DNA of 64,000 bases from Vreelandella salicampi (GTDB taxonomy: Bacteria; Pseudomonadota; Gammaproteobacteria; Pseudomonadales; Halomonadaceae). The translations under genes were made by a program, and so were the position numbers. Shown here piece by piece: positions 54,419 to 62,801 of this stretch. Below the pieces are notes generated by a model. The model was not told the DNA's origin and did not search any database. It saw only the letters and a program-made list of their open reading frames with translations. Numbering within the stretch: the first letter of the stretch is position 1; each line of letters opens with the position of its first letter. Location of the stretch: contig NZ_JACCDF010000016.1 in assembly GCF_013415105.1 (NCBI RefSeq), positions 1 through 64,000 of the forward strand, in the 5' to 3' direction.

Positions 54419-56404
54419 ATGCTTCATCAAACCCCCTTAACTACACGGCTTCAATCCGAACAGCGTCGGCATATCGAGCATATTTTTCAGCTCGGCGAAG
54501 GGCTGGATGCCCCGTGTTTGCCAGCGCAAGCCCCCATTCGTCGTTCCTGGCTTCGTTGCCTAAACGAATACCAGTTAGACCCCACAAAGCCACGCCCCGC
54601 GAGAGTCGTGCCCCAGCAAACGCTTATCGAGCATCGAGAATCTGTCGATGAGCTGTTGCATGTCGCGCGCGCCGGGGTCGACCAGCTCTATGGGCAGATT
54701 GCTCAACTCGGCTACGTGCTACTAGTGACCGACCACCGCGGCATTACCGTTGAGTTTCGAGGTGACCCCAACCAAGACCAGCAACTACGCAAAGCGGGCC
54801 TCTATCTCGGCGCCGACTGGGACGAACGCTTCGCAGGCACTTGCGCCGTGGGCACCTGCCTACATGATCGCCAAGCTATCATCTGCCACCACCAGGAACA
54901 CTTCGACGCCACGCATATTTCGCTAACCTGTACCGCCGCCCCCATTACCGACCCCGAAGGTAATGTCATGGCCGTGTTGGACATCTCTGCACTACAGTCG
55001 CCCACCCAGCATGAAAGCCAAAACTTTAGCCTATCGCTAGTAACGCTTTATGCGCGCATGATTGAAGATGCCTATTTTCTTCAGCGCTATCGCGACTGCT
55101 TGATGGTACGTCTCGATACCTCGCGGGAATTTGTGCATGTCAACGGGCGAGGTCTCATCGCCATTGAAGAAAGCGGGCAAGTGATTGCCGCCAATGCGGT
55201 GGGCCGCGAGCTGATCGCCGAACACCAGCACCGCTGGCCACCCTGGTCGGCTCATCACGCTCCAATGCTGAGTGAACTATTCGAGTGTGAGATCGCCGAT
55301 ATACTCAGCATCAACAGCGGCACTGACGATCAACTGCGTGCCTTCCGCGCTCGCGCCAGCAATACCATCCACTTCATTAGCCTGCTGGAACCCCGCCGCC
55401 CCCGCATGGCTCAACAGGCATCGCCTCCTAGTTCTGAACTGCCTGAACCCCTAGCCCGGCTTGGCGCCGACGACCCTGCCATGCGCAAAGTGCAAAAACT
55501 GGCCAAACGGTTGCGTAATGAAGCGAACGTCAACGTGCTGATTAGCGGTGAGACCGGCACGGGCAAAGAGGTCGTTGCCCGTGCCCTGCATGAAAGCGGT
55601 AACCGCGCCAGCAAACCGTTTATCGCGGTCAACTGTGCGGCCATTCCCGAGTCACTCATCGAAAGCGAATTGTTTGGCTACGAACCTGGGGCATTTACCG
55701 GCGGCCGCTCAAAAGGGATGCGCGGGCTTATTCCCCAAGCCGACGGTGGTACGCTATTTTTGGATGAAATCGGCGATATGCCATTGGCGTTGCAAACACG
55801 GCTTCTGCGGGTACTGGCCGAACGGGAAGTGATGCCACTAGGTGCCAATACGCCGGTAAAGATTGATATTCGCGTCATCACGGCAACACACCGCCATATC
55901 GAAGAGATGATCCAGCAAGGAGAATTCCGCGAAGATCTCTATTACCGGCTAAACGGCGCGCAGCTCCCCCTACCCCCGCTACGCGAACGCGCCGATAAGC
56001 TTTACGTTATTCGCCGCGTGTTTGACGACATCATCCAGGAGCGAGCATCCAGCCTATCACCCCGCCTGCGCGCCGATGCCATCAGCGCCCTGCTCGCCTA
56101 TGCTTGGCCAGGCAATATCCGCCAGCTAAAAAATGCGCTGGCTTTTGCAATGGCCACCTCGGAAAGCGACGAAATAACCGTTCATGACTTGCCAGAACAA
56201 TGCCTTAGCCAGCGTATTACCCACAACGTGGCTGCTCAGCTTGAAGGCAACACGAGCGAGGCCCATTCAGGCTCACTTATCCTCCTGCTAAAGCAACATC
56301 ACTGGAATATAAGCGCCGTCGCCCGCGAGTTAGGTGTTTCACGACCAACGGTATACCGGCAAATGCATCGCCAGGGCATTGTTCCGCCAAATTGGCATGA
56401 GTGA
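54419..56404 (+). CDS. AcoR-type sigma-54-dependent transcriptional activator
   Basis: This 661-residue enhancer-binding protein has an N-terminal sensory part with a GAF domain (about residues 80-220; AGTCAVGTCLHDRQAIICHH), then an AAA+ domain and a C-terminal Fis-type helix-turn-helix (about 628-655; NISAVARELGVSRPTVYRQM). Walker A GETGTGKE is at 377-384 and Walker B GGTLFLDE at 443-450. The sigma-54 contact loop reads GAFTGG (424-429) instead of the usual GAFTGA. It should open the sigma-54 promoter of the divergent operon when it senses a substrate. Members of this group respond to acetoin, propane or other small ketones and alcohols, and the butanediol dehydrogenase homologue fits such a signal. 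Confidence 0.92.
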   Translation: MLHQTPLTTRLQSEQRRHIEHIFQLGEGLDAPCLPAQAPIRRSWLRCLNEYQLDPTKPRPARVVPQQTLIEHRESVDELLHVARAGVDQLYGQIAQLGYVLLVTDHRGITVEFRGDPNQDQQLRKAGLYLGADWDERFAGTCAVGTCLHDRQAIICHHQEHFDATHISLTCTAAPITDPEGNVMAVLDISALQSPTQHESQNFSLSLVTLYARMIEDAYFLQRYRDCLMVRLDTSREFVHVNGRGLIAIEESGQVIAANAVGRELIAEHQHRWPPWSAHHAPMLSELFECEIADILSINSGTDDQLRAFRARASNTIHFISLLEPRRPRMAQQASPPSSELPEPLARLGADDPAMRKVQKLAKRLRNEANVNVLISGETGTGKEVVARALHESGNRASKPFIAVNCAAIPESLIESELFGYEPGAFTGGRSKGMRGLIPQADGGTLFLDEIGDMPLALQTRLLRVLAEREVMPLGANTPVKIDIRVITATHRHIEEMIQQGEFREDLYYRLNGAQLPLPPLRERADKLYVIRRVFDDIIQERASSLSPRLRADAISALLAYAWPGNIRQLKNALAFAMATSESDEITVHDLPEQCLSQRITHNVAAQLEGNTSEAHSGSLILLLKQHHWNISAVARELGVSRPTVYRQMHRQGIVPPNWHE

Positions 56405-56506
56405 CAAAAGAGACGGTTGATAAAGGTAGCAGCCAGTGGTTGGCCTTAGAGATAGCCCTCACGTACACTTGTTTGAAATCATTTTTACCAAAAGCCGAGG
56501 CACCCA

Positions 56507-57352
56507 ATGGCGTTTGACTCTACCTCCTCCTACATTGCAACCGATGCGCTCAAGCAGGCCGTCAATGCCGCTGTCACGTTGGAGCGCCCGCTACTGATCA
56601 AGGGCGAACCCGGCACCGGTAAAACCCTTTTGGCCGAGGAAATGGCCGAATCACTCGGCACCCAGTTGATCACATGGCATATCAAATCCAGCACCAAGGC
56701 GGCTCAGGGTTTATACGAGTACGATGCCGTCAGCCGCCTGCGCGACTCCCAGCTGGGTGTTGAAGGCGTGGAAAACGTCGCCAACTACATCAAACCAGGA
56801 AAGCTCTGGGAGGCCTTTAGCGCCGATGAGCGCGTTGTGCTATTGATTGACGAGATCGACAAAGCGGATATCGAATTTCCCAATGACCTACTTCAAGAAC
56901 TCGACCGCATGGAGTTTCACGTCTACGAGACCGGTGAAACCGTCCGCGCCGAGAAGCGCCCGATTATCGTCATCACCTCGAACAATGAAAAAGAGCTGCC
57001 CGATGCGTTTCTGCGCCGCTGCTTTTTCCACTATATCGAATTTCCCGACCGCGAGACCATGCAGGCGATTGTCGACGTACATTTCCCAGACATTGCCCCT
57101 AGGCTTGTCAGCGACGCGTTGGAGGTTTTTTTCGACCTACGCGCCGCGCCGGGCCTGAAGAAAAAGCCCTCCACCTCTGAGCTGGTCGACTGGCTGAAAC
57201 TGTTGATGGCCGATGAGCTGGCCGAAGAAGCACTCTATGACCGCGACCCTGGTAAGGCATTGCCACCGATGGCCGGTGCGCTGGTCAAAAACGAGCAGGA
57301 CACTCAATTGCTGGAACGCCTAGCGTTTATGCTACGTAGGAAAGGCCGCTAA
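56507..57352 (+). CDS. MoxR-family AAA+ ATPase
   Basis: This 281-residue ATPase has Walker A GEPGTGKTLLAEE, Walker B VLLIDEIDKAD, and LRRCFFHYIEFPD, typical of MoxR. MoxR proteins with VWA partners act as chaperones for metal-enzyme maturation or stress responses. GAGG lies before the ATG. The VWA partner follows three bases after the stop. No obvious link to the monooxygenase 2.4 kb away. Confidence 0.92.
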   Translation: MAFDSTSSYIATDALKQAVNAAVTLERPLLIKGEPGTGKTLLAEEMAESLGTQLITWHIKSSTKAAQGLYEYDAVSRLRDSQLGVEGVENVANYIKPGKLWEAFSADERVVLLIDEIDKADIEFPNDLLQELDRMEFHVYETGETVRAEKRPIIVITSNNEKELPDAFLRRCFFHYIEFPDRETMQAIVDVHFPDIAPRLVSDALEVFFDLRAAPGLKKKPSTSELVDWLKLLMADELAEEALYDRDPGKALPPMAGALVKNEQDTQLLERLAFMLRRKGR

Positions 57353-57355
57353 GCC

Positions 57356-58546
57356 ATGTTTATTGGCCTATTTGACACCCTTAAGCGTGCGGGGGTACCC
57401 GTATCGTTGCGCGAGTTATTGGACCTTCACGCGGTAGTTGAACGCGGCGTGGTGTTTGCCGATATGGAAGCGTTCTACCAAGTGGCGCGCACGGTCATGG
57501 TCAAAGACGAACGCTACTTTGACCGTTTTGATCGTGCCTTCGCCGCCTGGTTTAAAGGGCTTGAAGACATGGACGCCGCCATTGAAGCGCTGATCCCCGA
57601 CGACTGGCTGCGCCGAGAATTTGAGAAACAGCTAACAGACGAGGAAAAAGCCAAGATCGAATCGCTGGGCGGGCTCGAAGAGCTCATCGAAACGTTCAAA
57701 AAACGCCTGGAAGAGCAAAAAGAGCGCCACGCGGGCGGCAACAAGTGGATCGGCACCGGCGGCACTAGCCCATTTGGCGCCTACGGCTATAACCCGGAAG
57801 GTATTCGGATCGGCCAGGATGGCTCCCGCCACCGCCGCGCCATCAAGGTGTGGGACGAGCGGCGCTTTCGCGACTACGATGACTCGCTAGAACTCGGCAC
57901 GCGCAATATCAAAATGGCGCTGCGTCGCCTACGTAAGTTTGCCCGCCAGGGCGCGTTAGAGGAGTTCGATGTCGACAGCACCATCCGCGAAACGGCGCGC
58001 GACGGTGGCCTGCTAAACGTACAGATGCGCCCAGAGCGTCATAATGCAGTGAAAGTGCTTTTATTGCTCGATGTTGGCGGCTCCATGGACGACCACATCC
58101 GCACCTGTGAAGAGCTCTTTTCGGCGGCCCGCTCAGAGTTCAAGCACCTTGAAGCCTACTACTTCCATAACTGTATTTATGAAGGGCTTTGGCGCAGCAA
58201 TGCTCAGAGCCAGGCCCGGCGCTTTGAAGAGCGTATTCCAACAATGGATATACTTCACACTTACGGCGATGACTATCAGGTAGTGATCGTGGGTGATGCG
58301 GCTATGTCACCGTATGAAATCACTCACCCAGGCGGTAGCGTCGAGCATTTTAACGACGAGCCGGGCGGCGTATGGCTTAAGCGCGTCACTGAGAAATTCC
58401 CCCGCCTAGCCTGGCTTAACCCCATGCCACCGCGCGCCTGGGAGTACACCTATTCGACTCAGCTGATTCGCGACATCATTGATGACCGCATGTATCCCAT
58501 GACCCTGGCGGGGTTAGAAACCGCCATGCGCGAGCTAGCAAAATAA
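57356..58546 (+). CDS. VWA-domain protein partner of MoxR
   Basis: This 396-residue cytoplasmic protein resembles the CoxE-type VWA family. The N-terminal ~200 residues include EKQLTDEEKAKIESLGG and a glycine-rich GGNKWIGTGGTSPFGAYGYNPEG segment. The VWA domain begins about residue 235. The metal-binding motif reads DVGGSMDD, so glycine replaces the first serine of DxSxS, as in related proteobacterial proteins. It would serve as adaptor for the MoxR ATPase. Confidence 0.9.
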   Translation: MFIGLFDTLKRAGVPVSLRELLDLHAVVERGVVFADMEAFYQVARTVMVKDERYFDRFDRAFAAWFKGLEDMDAAIEALIPDDWLRREFEKQLTDEEKAKIESLGGLEELIETFKKRLEEQKERHAGGNKWIGTGGTSPFGAYGYNPEGIRIGQDGSRHRRAIKVWDERRFRDYDDSLELGTRNIKMALRRLRKFARQGALEEFDVDSTIRETARDGGLLNVQMRPERHNAVKVLLLLDVGGSMDDHIRTCEELFSAARSEFKHLEAYYFHNCIYEGLWRSNAQSQARRFEERIPTMDILHTYGDDYQVVIVGDAAMSPYEITHPGGSVEHFNDEPGGVWLKRVTEKFPRLAWLNPMPPRAWEYTYSTQLIRDIIDDRMYPMTLAGLETAMRELAK

Positions 58547-58620
58547 ATCATCGAGAAGGTCTTCACCCCCCCACTTTGGGGAGTGGGTTCACATAGTGGC
58601 CACTCCCCAGCGCTTCCGCT

Positions 58621-59925
58621 TTAACTATTCGAGGGTTTAAAAAGTCCAGCCAAACGCTGGCGCTCATCCTCTTCATAGAAGCTCGGGTCATCGAATAGGT
58701 CATGCTGGGTATCATCGAAGATCATTTCCAATGCCTCTGCACTACTTTGTACCATCGGCTCAAAGTGGGCGGTACGAGTAACCAAGGCCGTTACGCGGCG
58801 GCGACGATAAATGGCATAACCCCCCAGCAAGGTAAACACGCAAGCAATATAAATCGGCAGACCGTGCCCACCTACCGCTGTCATCAATGACCCCGCCGCA
58901 ATCGGCGCAACGGCGCAACCCGCGCCGTGCATGACCAGCATATCCGCCGAGCCGGAGACAATTTCATCCGGGTGCAGCTGGTCGATCAACTGCGCCACCG
59001 CCAGCGGATAGAGCGAAAACGCTAAACCGCCCCAAATAAAATACAGCCCCAACAACACGTCATGGCTGGGCGCAAAAGGCATGCCCGCTGCCACCAACGC
59101 CGCAAGAAAGACCACCCAAGTCATCACGCTGGGGCGGTCGTGTTTATCGGAGAAGCGCCCGATGGGTATCTGCAGTAGCGCGCCACCGACAATCGCCACG
59201 CTCATCACCAGCCCAACTCCGCCAATATCAAACCCCAATTGCGTGGCGTACACCGGGGTCATCGACCAGAACGCGCCCATCGCGAGCCCCGATAACGCGG
59301 CGGAAGCCACCGCCAGGGGCGCAAAGCCCAATAACGCCCGTAGGCTACTTTTAGGCCGCTCGGGGATTTTTGGCTGAACGCGCCGCGTCAGGGTGATGGG
59401 TAACAACGCCCAGCTTATCAAAATGGCAATCACCACAAAGAGTAAAAAGCCTTGCGGCGAGGATAGCCGCAGTAGCTGCTGAGCCGTGGCCAGTGCGCCC
59501 AAATTGACCACCATATAGACAGCAAAAATACGCCCCCGCTCATGGCTGGCGGCTTGGCTATTCAGCCAGCTCTCTATCACGGTTACCAAGGTGATAAACG
59601 AAAGTCCGTAGATCACCCGCAACGGCAGCCATACCCACGGGTTGATAAACACCAGGTGCAACAGCGCCACCGAGGCACAAATAGAGGCGCAGAAGCCAAA
59701 GGTACGAATATGCCCCATACGCCGAATTAGGCGCCCGCTCACCCAGGTACCACAGATAAAGCCGACAAAGTAGCCGGACATAATCATCCCCAGCACCGCG
59801 CTGGAGAAGCCCTCCCCCGTGCCGCGCAACGTCAGCAGCGTATTCAGCAAACCATTGCCTAGCAGCAACAGTGCTACGCTCCATAAGATCGATTTAACCG
59901 GTTTGAGCATCGCCAATGAACGCAT
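58621..59925 (-). CDS. MFS transporter (YcaD-like)
   Basis: This 434-residue protein has twelve predicted helices (SVALLLLGNGLLNTLLTLRG at the start; ESWLNSQAASHERGRIFAVYMVVN in the middle) and a ~70-residue acidic C-terminal tail. Substrate unknown. The ATG at 59925 has GAGG seven or eight bases upstream; the frame could run to 59988. It diverges from an XRE-cupin regulator and shares the operator region, so it may be its target. Confidence 0.85.
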   Translation of the reverse strand: MRSLAMLKPVKSILWSVALLLLGNGLLNTLLTLRGTGEGFSSAVLGMIMSGYFVGFICGTWVSGRLIRRMGHIRTFGFCASICASVALLHLVFINPWVWLPLRVIYGLSFITLVTVIESWLNSQAASHERGRIFAVYMVVNLGALATAQQLLRLSSPQGFLLFVVIAILISWALLPITLTRRVQPKIPERPKSSLRALLGFAPLAVASAALSGLAMGAFWSMTPVYATQLGFDIGGVGLVMSVAIVGGALLQIPIGRFSDKHDRPSVMTWVVFLAALVAAGMPFAPSHDVLLGLYFIWGGLAFSLYPLAVAQLIDQLHPDEIVSGSADMLVMHGAGCAVAPIAAGSLMTAVGGHGLPIYIACVFTLLGGYAIYRRRRVTALVTRTAHFEPMVQSSAEALEMIFDDTQHDLFDDPSFYEEDERQRLAGLFKPSNS

Positions 59926-60009
59926 TGAGCTACCTCGCAGCAGTCTTCCCAAAGGGAATGCAAGAAGTTGATGCATAAAGAGTGCCATTGGCGGCTTTCA
60001 AGACAATCA

Positions 60010-60036
60010 TTGACAGGCTAACGTTCTTTATATAGA
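60010..60036 (+). promoter_or_regulatory. Probable promoter of the XRE-cupin-azlCD operon
   Basis: A perfect TTGACA (60010-60015) is followed at 15 bases by TATAGA (60031-60036). The downstream hexamer lies inside the 32-bp palindrome, so a bound repressor would block it. Confidence 0.5.
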
Positions 60037-60054
60037 ACGTTCTATATAAAGAAC
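60023..60054. promoter_or_regulatory. 32-bp perfect palindromic operator
   Basis: The two 16-base arms are exact inverted copies. Each arm is itself a smaller dyad, GTTCT-N6-AGAAC, so the element is two tandem sites. It lies 26 bases before the regulator ATG and 98 bases from the divergent MFS gene, an excellent candidate for binding by the regulator. Binding is inferred. Confidence 0.85.
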
Positions 60055-60079
60055 AGCATAGAGAACGGCAGAAAGCCCC

Positions 60080-60613
60080 ATGGATAAGCTCTCACTCAAC
60101 ACGCTGGGCCAGCACCTTCAAACACTTCGGCTTGAACGGGGCTGGTCGTTGTCGCAGTTAGCTAATGCCGCTGGCATCGCTAAATCTAATTTAAGCCGCC
60201 TGGAACAAGGTAACGGCAACCCGACCCTGGATACCATCTGGCGGTTGGCGGTGCAGCTAAATGTACCTTTCGGCACGCTAGTCGAGCCGATCAGCGTGCC
60301 GCTGGGCGAAGAAGATGGCGTGCAGGTGCGCTTGATCGACCAAGGCAAAGACACCCCTCAGGTAGATGCTTATTGGATGCGCTGCGCGCCTCATACACTT
60401 CGCCATGCCGAAGCCCATACACCGGGAACGCGTGAATCGCTAACGCTGATTAGCGGCTGGCTGGAAGCGGGGCCAGAGGGGGCAACCACGGTACTGACAC
60501 CGGGAGAGGCCATCACCTTCGCCGCCGACCAAGCGCATCTTTACCGCACCCATGCAGCAGATGCCACTTTGATGATGACCATCACCTACGGAGCAGAAGG
60601 CCAAACACCATGA
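60080..60613 (+). CDS. XRE-family regulator with C-terminal cupin
   Basis: This 177-residue protein has a helix-turn-helix (LGQHLQTLRLERGWSLSQLA ... AKSNLSRLEQGNGNPTLDTIWRLA) and a cupin sensor domain (about residues 70-170; SGWLEAGPEGATTVLTPGEAITFAADQAH). It should bind a small molecule, plausibly a branched-chain amino acid or analogue, and control azlCD, its own gene and perhaps the MFS gene. It overlaps azlC by four bases. Confidence 0.92.
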   Translation: MDKLSLNTLGQHLQTLRLERGWSLSQLANAAGIAKSNLSRLEQGNGNPTLDTIWRLAVQLNVPFGTLVEPISVPLGEEDGVQVRLIDQGKDTPQVDAYWMRCAPHTLRHAEAHTPGTRESLTLISGWLEAGPEGATTVLTPGEAITFAADQAHLYRTHAADATLMMTITYGAEGQTP

Positions 60614-61332
60614 GCGAACTTACTAGCCACTCCCCGGGCCGTAGCGCGCTACAGGGCGTGCGTGAAGCCATCCCGCTATTGGGCGGCTACATTCCGGTGG
60701 CGCTGTCGTTTGGCTTAGTGGCCACCCAAGCTGGTTTTAGCACGTGGGAAGCCACGGCTATATCTGCGTTAGTTTACGCTGGCGCTTCGCAGTTTTTGTT
60801 TGTGGGCATGATCGCCACCGGTGCACCGCTGTGGCTGGTGGTGGCGATGACATTGCTGATTAACGTGCGCCATGTGGTATATGGCCCTAACCTGGCGGCG
60901 TTATTGCCGCGCAGCCGCCACTGGCCTTGGCTAATGCACGGCCTCACCGATCAGGTATTTGCCCTGGCATTGACCCGGCTGCCGCAACTGCCCGAGGCAA
61001 AGCGGTTTAGTTGGTTTTTGGGTGCATCGCTGCTGGCCTGGGGCGCCTGGATAATTGGCACCACGGTAGGCGCCACCGCCGGGGAAACGTTAACGGCCCG
61101 CTGGCCGCTATTGGGCGAGATTATGCCCTTCGCGCTACCCGCGCTGTTTATGACCATGGTGGCACCGCGCTTTACCAACAAACGCTGGGCAGTCGCCATG
61201 GGCTGCACCATTTTAGCAGCACTGTGTTTAACGCTGGTCGGCTGGAGCAACGTAGCCATCCCCCTCGCGGCGGCCTGCGGCGCGCTGTGCTTCTATACAG
61301 TCAAATTCGAAACAAGGAGGCGTACATCATGA
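60610..61332 (+). CDS. azlC: AzlC-family branched-chain amino acid exporter subunit
   Basis: This 240-residue membrane protein begins GVREAIPLLGGYIPVALSFGLVA and has NVRHVVYGPNLA, both AzlC signatures. It forms an export complex with AzlD for branched-chain amino acids or toxic analogues. The ATG overlaps the regulator stop and its own stop overlaps azlD (ATGA), so the three genes are tightly coupled. Confidence 0.93.
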   Translation: MSELTSHSPGRSALQGVREAIPLLGGYIPVALSFGLVATQAGFSTWEATAISALVYAGASQFLFVGMIATGAPLWLVVAMTLLINVRHVVYGPNLAALLPRSRHWPWLMHGLTDQVFALALTRLPQLPEAKRFSWFLGASLLAWGAWIIGTTVGATAGETLTARWPLLGEIMPFALPALFMTMVAPRFTNKRWAVAMGCTILAALCLTLVGWSNVAIPLAAACGALCFYTVKFETRRRTS

Positions 61333-61664
61333 GCACTGCACTTTGGCTAGCCGTTGTCGTGTCTGCCTTGGGCACGCTGCTGATGCGGGTAGTGCCGTTT
61401 TTATGGATGCAGCGCCGTTTAAACAGCGATACCGGACTCAACAATATGCCCCAATGGCTGAGCATTCTTGGCCCGCTGATGATTGCTGCCGTGCTGGGGG
61501 TGTCGATTGTGCCGGTTAACCCCAGCGCTGTTTCCTGGACCGCTACCGTCATTGGGCTTTCCGTCACGCTACTGGTGTGGTCGCGGGTGCGCTCACTGGG
61601 CTGGCCAGTGGCGGCCGGGGTCGCAGTGTTTGGGGTGGTGGAGGTAGCGGCTCTCATTTGGTAA
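61329..61664 (+). CDS. azlD: AzlD-family exporter small subunit
   Basis: This 111-residue membrane protein has four helices (ALWLAVVVSALGTLLMRVVPFLW, LSILGPLMIAAVLGVSIVP, and two more). It pairs with AzlC. The ATG at 61329 overlaps the azlC stop; GGAGG lies a few bases upstream. A longer in-frame open region before it lies inside azlC and is not coding. Confidence 0.93.
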   Translation: MSTALWLAVVVSALGTLLMRVVPFLWMQRRLNSDTGLNNMPQWLSILGPLMIAAVLGVSIVPVNPSAVSWTATVIGLSVTLLVWSRVRSLGWPVAAGVAVFGVVEVAALIW

Positions 61665-61727
61665 TGCTTTGCGGCAGGCGATTGAAGGAGAAGACCTGCG
61701 TACTATTAGCGAGTGCTGACTGTATTT

Positions 61728-62762
61728 TCACGCACTAAACTCGCTCTCTCCCGCACTACACTCACCACGCAAGGCGCTCGTCAATGCTTGTCGCAGCGCG
61801 ACGCCTTGAATGCCCTGGCCCAGCAGCACGATCAACTTCGCCACGCCAGCTTCCGGGGAGATATCGCCTCCAGCGATGACACCTGCTTTATTTAGCGCCG
61901 CGCCGGTGGCGTAAGCTCCCTGTACAACGTCACCTTGTTCGCACTGTGTCACGTTCAAAAGCGCAACGCCGCGTTCATTGGCCGCCGTTAAAGCGCTTAG
62001 CAGCTCGCCTTCAAAGCTGGGCGGGTTGCCCACCCCGTAACTGTAAAGCACTAGCCCTTTTAGGGTCTCATCGGCCAATAACATCTTCGCACGTCGCAGC
62101 GACATACCGGGGTGCAGCGGCAGAACCGCCACTGCATCAGGGTCCAGCTCGATAGGTGAAAAGCTGGGAGTGCCGGTTGGCAGTGCTGCCTGTTGGTTAA
62201 GCGATACGCCAATACCAAGCTCCCCTAGCCACGGGAAGTTGGGAGAATCAAACGCGTCTAAACCTTGGGTACGCACTTTGCGCGCCCGGTTGCCGCGTAG
62301 CAGCCGGTCATGAAATACCAGGCTGACTTCGCAAGGGGTGTCTGGATGCGCCGCCAACTGCAGAGCGCTGACCACATTACTCAGCGCGTCGCTGCGGGGC
62401 TCACCCAGTGGAATTTGGGAGCCGGTGAAGATCACCGGCTTGTCTAGCGCGCCGAGCATAAACGAAAGCGCCGCAGCGCTATACGCCATGGTATCGGTGC
62501 CGTGGAGCACGATAAAAGCATCGTAGCGATGCCAGTGGCTTTTTAGCTGTGCCACCAAGCGGTTCCAGGCCTCGGGCATTAACTCGGCGCTATCAATCAG
62601 CGGCTGCATTTCCATGACATCAAACGCTGGCAGCCGCTCAAGGTCGCCCAGTGCCAAATGCGCCGCTAAGCGTTCGTCCAGCCCCGCGCAGGGTACATAG
62701 CCTTGCGGCGAAGGCTGCATACCGATGGTGCCGCCTGTGTAGAGCATGAGTACGCGGGGCAT
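61728..62762 (-). CDS. Type I L-asparaginase
   Basis: This 344-residue cytoplasmic enzyme hydrolyses asparagine to aspartate and ammonia. The catalytic threonines are Thr12 in YTGGTIGM and Thr89 in HGTDTMAYS. No signal peptide is seen, which argues for the cytoplasmic type I (AnsA-like) enzyme. It converges on azlD, 63 bases apart, with no evident terminator, and lies downstream of the symporter gene. Confidence 0.93.
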   Translation of the reverse strand: MPRVLMLYTGGTIGMQPSPQGYVPCAGLDERLAAHLALGDLERLPAFDVMEMQPLIDSAELMPEAWNRLVAQLKSHWHRYDAFIVLHGTDTMAYSAAALSFMLGALDKPVIFTGSQIPLGEPRSDALSNVVSALQLAAHPDTPCEVSLVFHDRLLRGNRARKVRTQGLDAFDSPNFPWLGELGIGVSLNQQAALPTGTPSFSPIELDPDAVAVLPLHPGMSLRRAKMLLADETLKGLVLYSYGVGNPPSFEGELLSALTAANERGVALLNVTQCEQGDVVQGAYATGAALNKAGVIAGGDISPEAGVAKLIVLLGQGIQGVALRQALTSALRGECSAGESEFSA

Positions 62763-62801
62763 GGGCGTTCCTTTTTCTTATGCGATAATACGTGCGCAAA
62801 T

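Noticed and set aside
58578-58608. 9-bp inverted repeat (ggggagtgg / ccactcccc) between VWA and MFS genes
   Set aside because: The loop is 13 bases and neither strand has a T-run, so I do not call a terminator, although it may pause transcription between the convergent genes.
61011-61664. Long 217-residue frame covering azlD
   Set aside because: Its first half lies inside azlC in another frame; the AzlD family start is the ATG at 61329 that overlaps the azlC stop.
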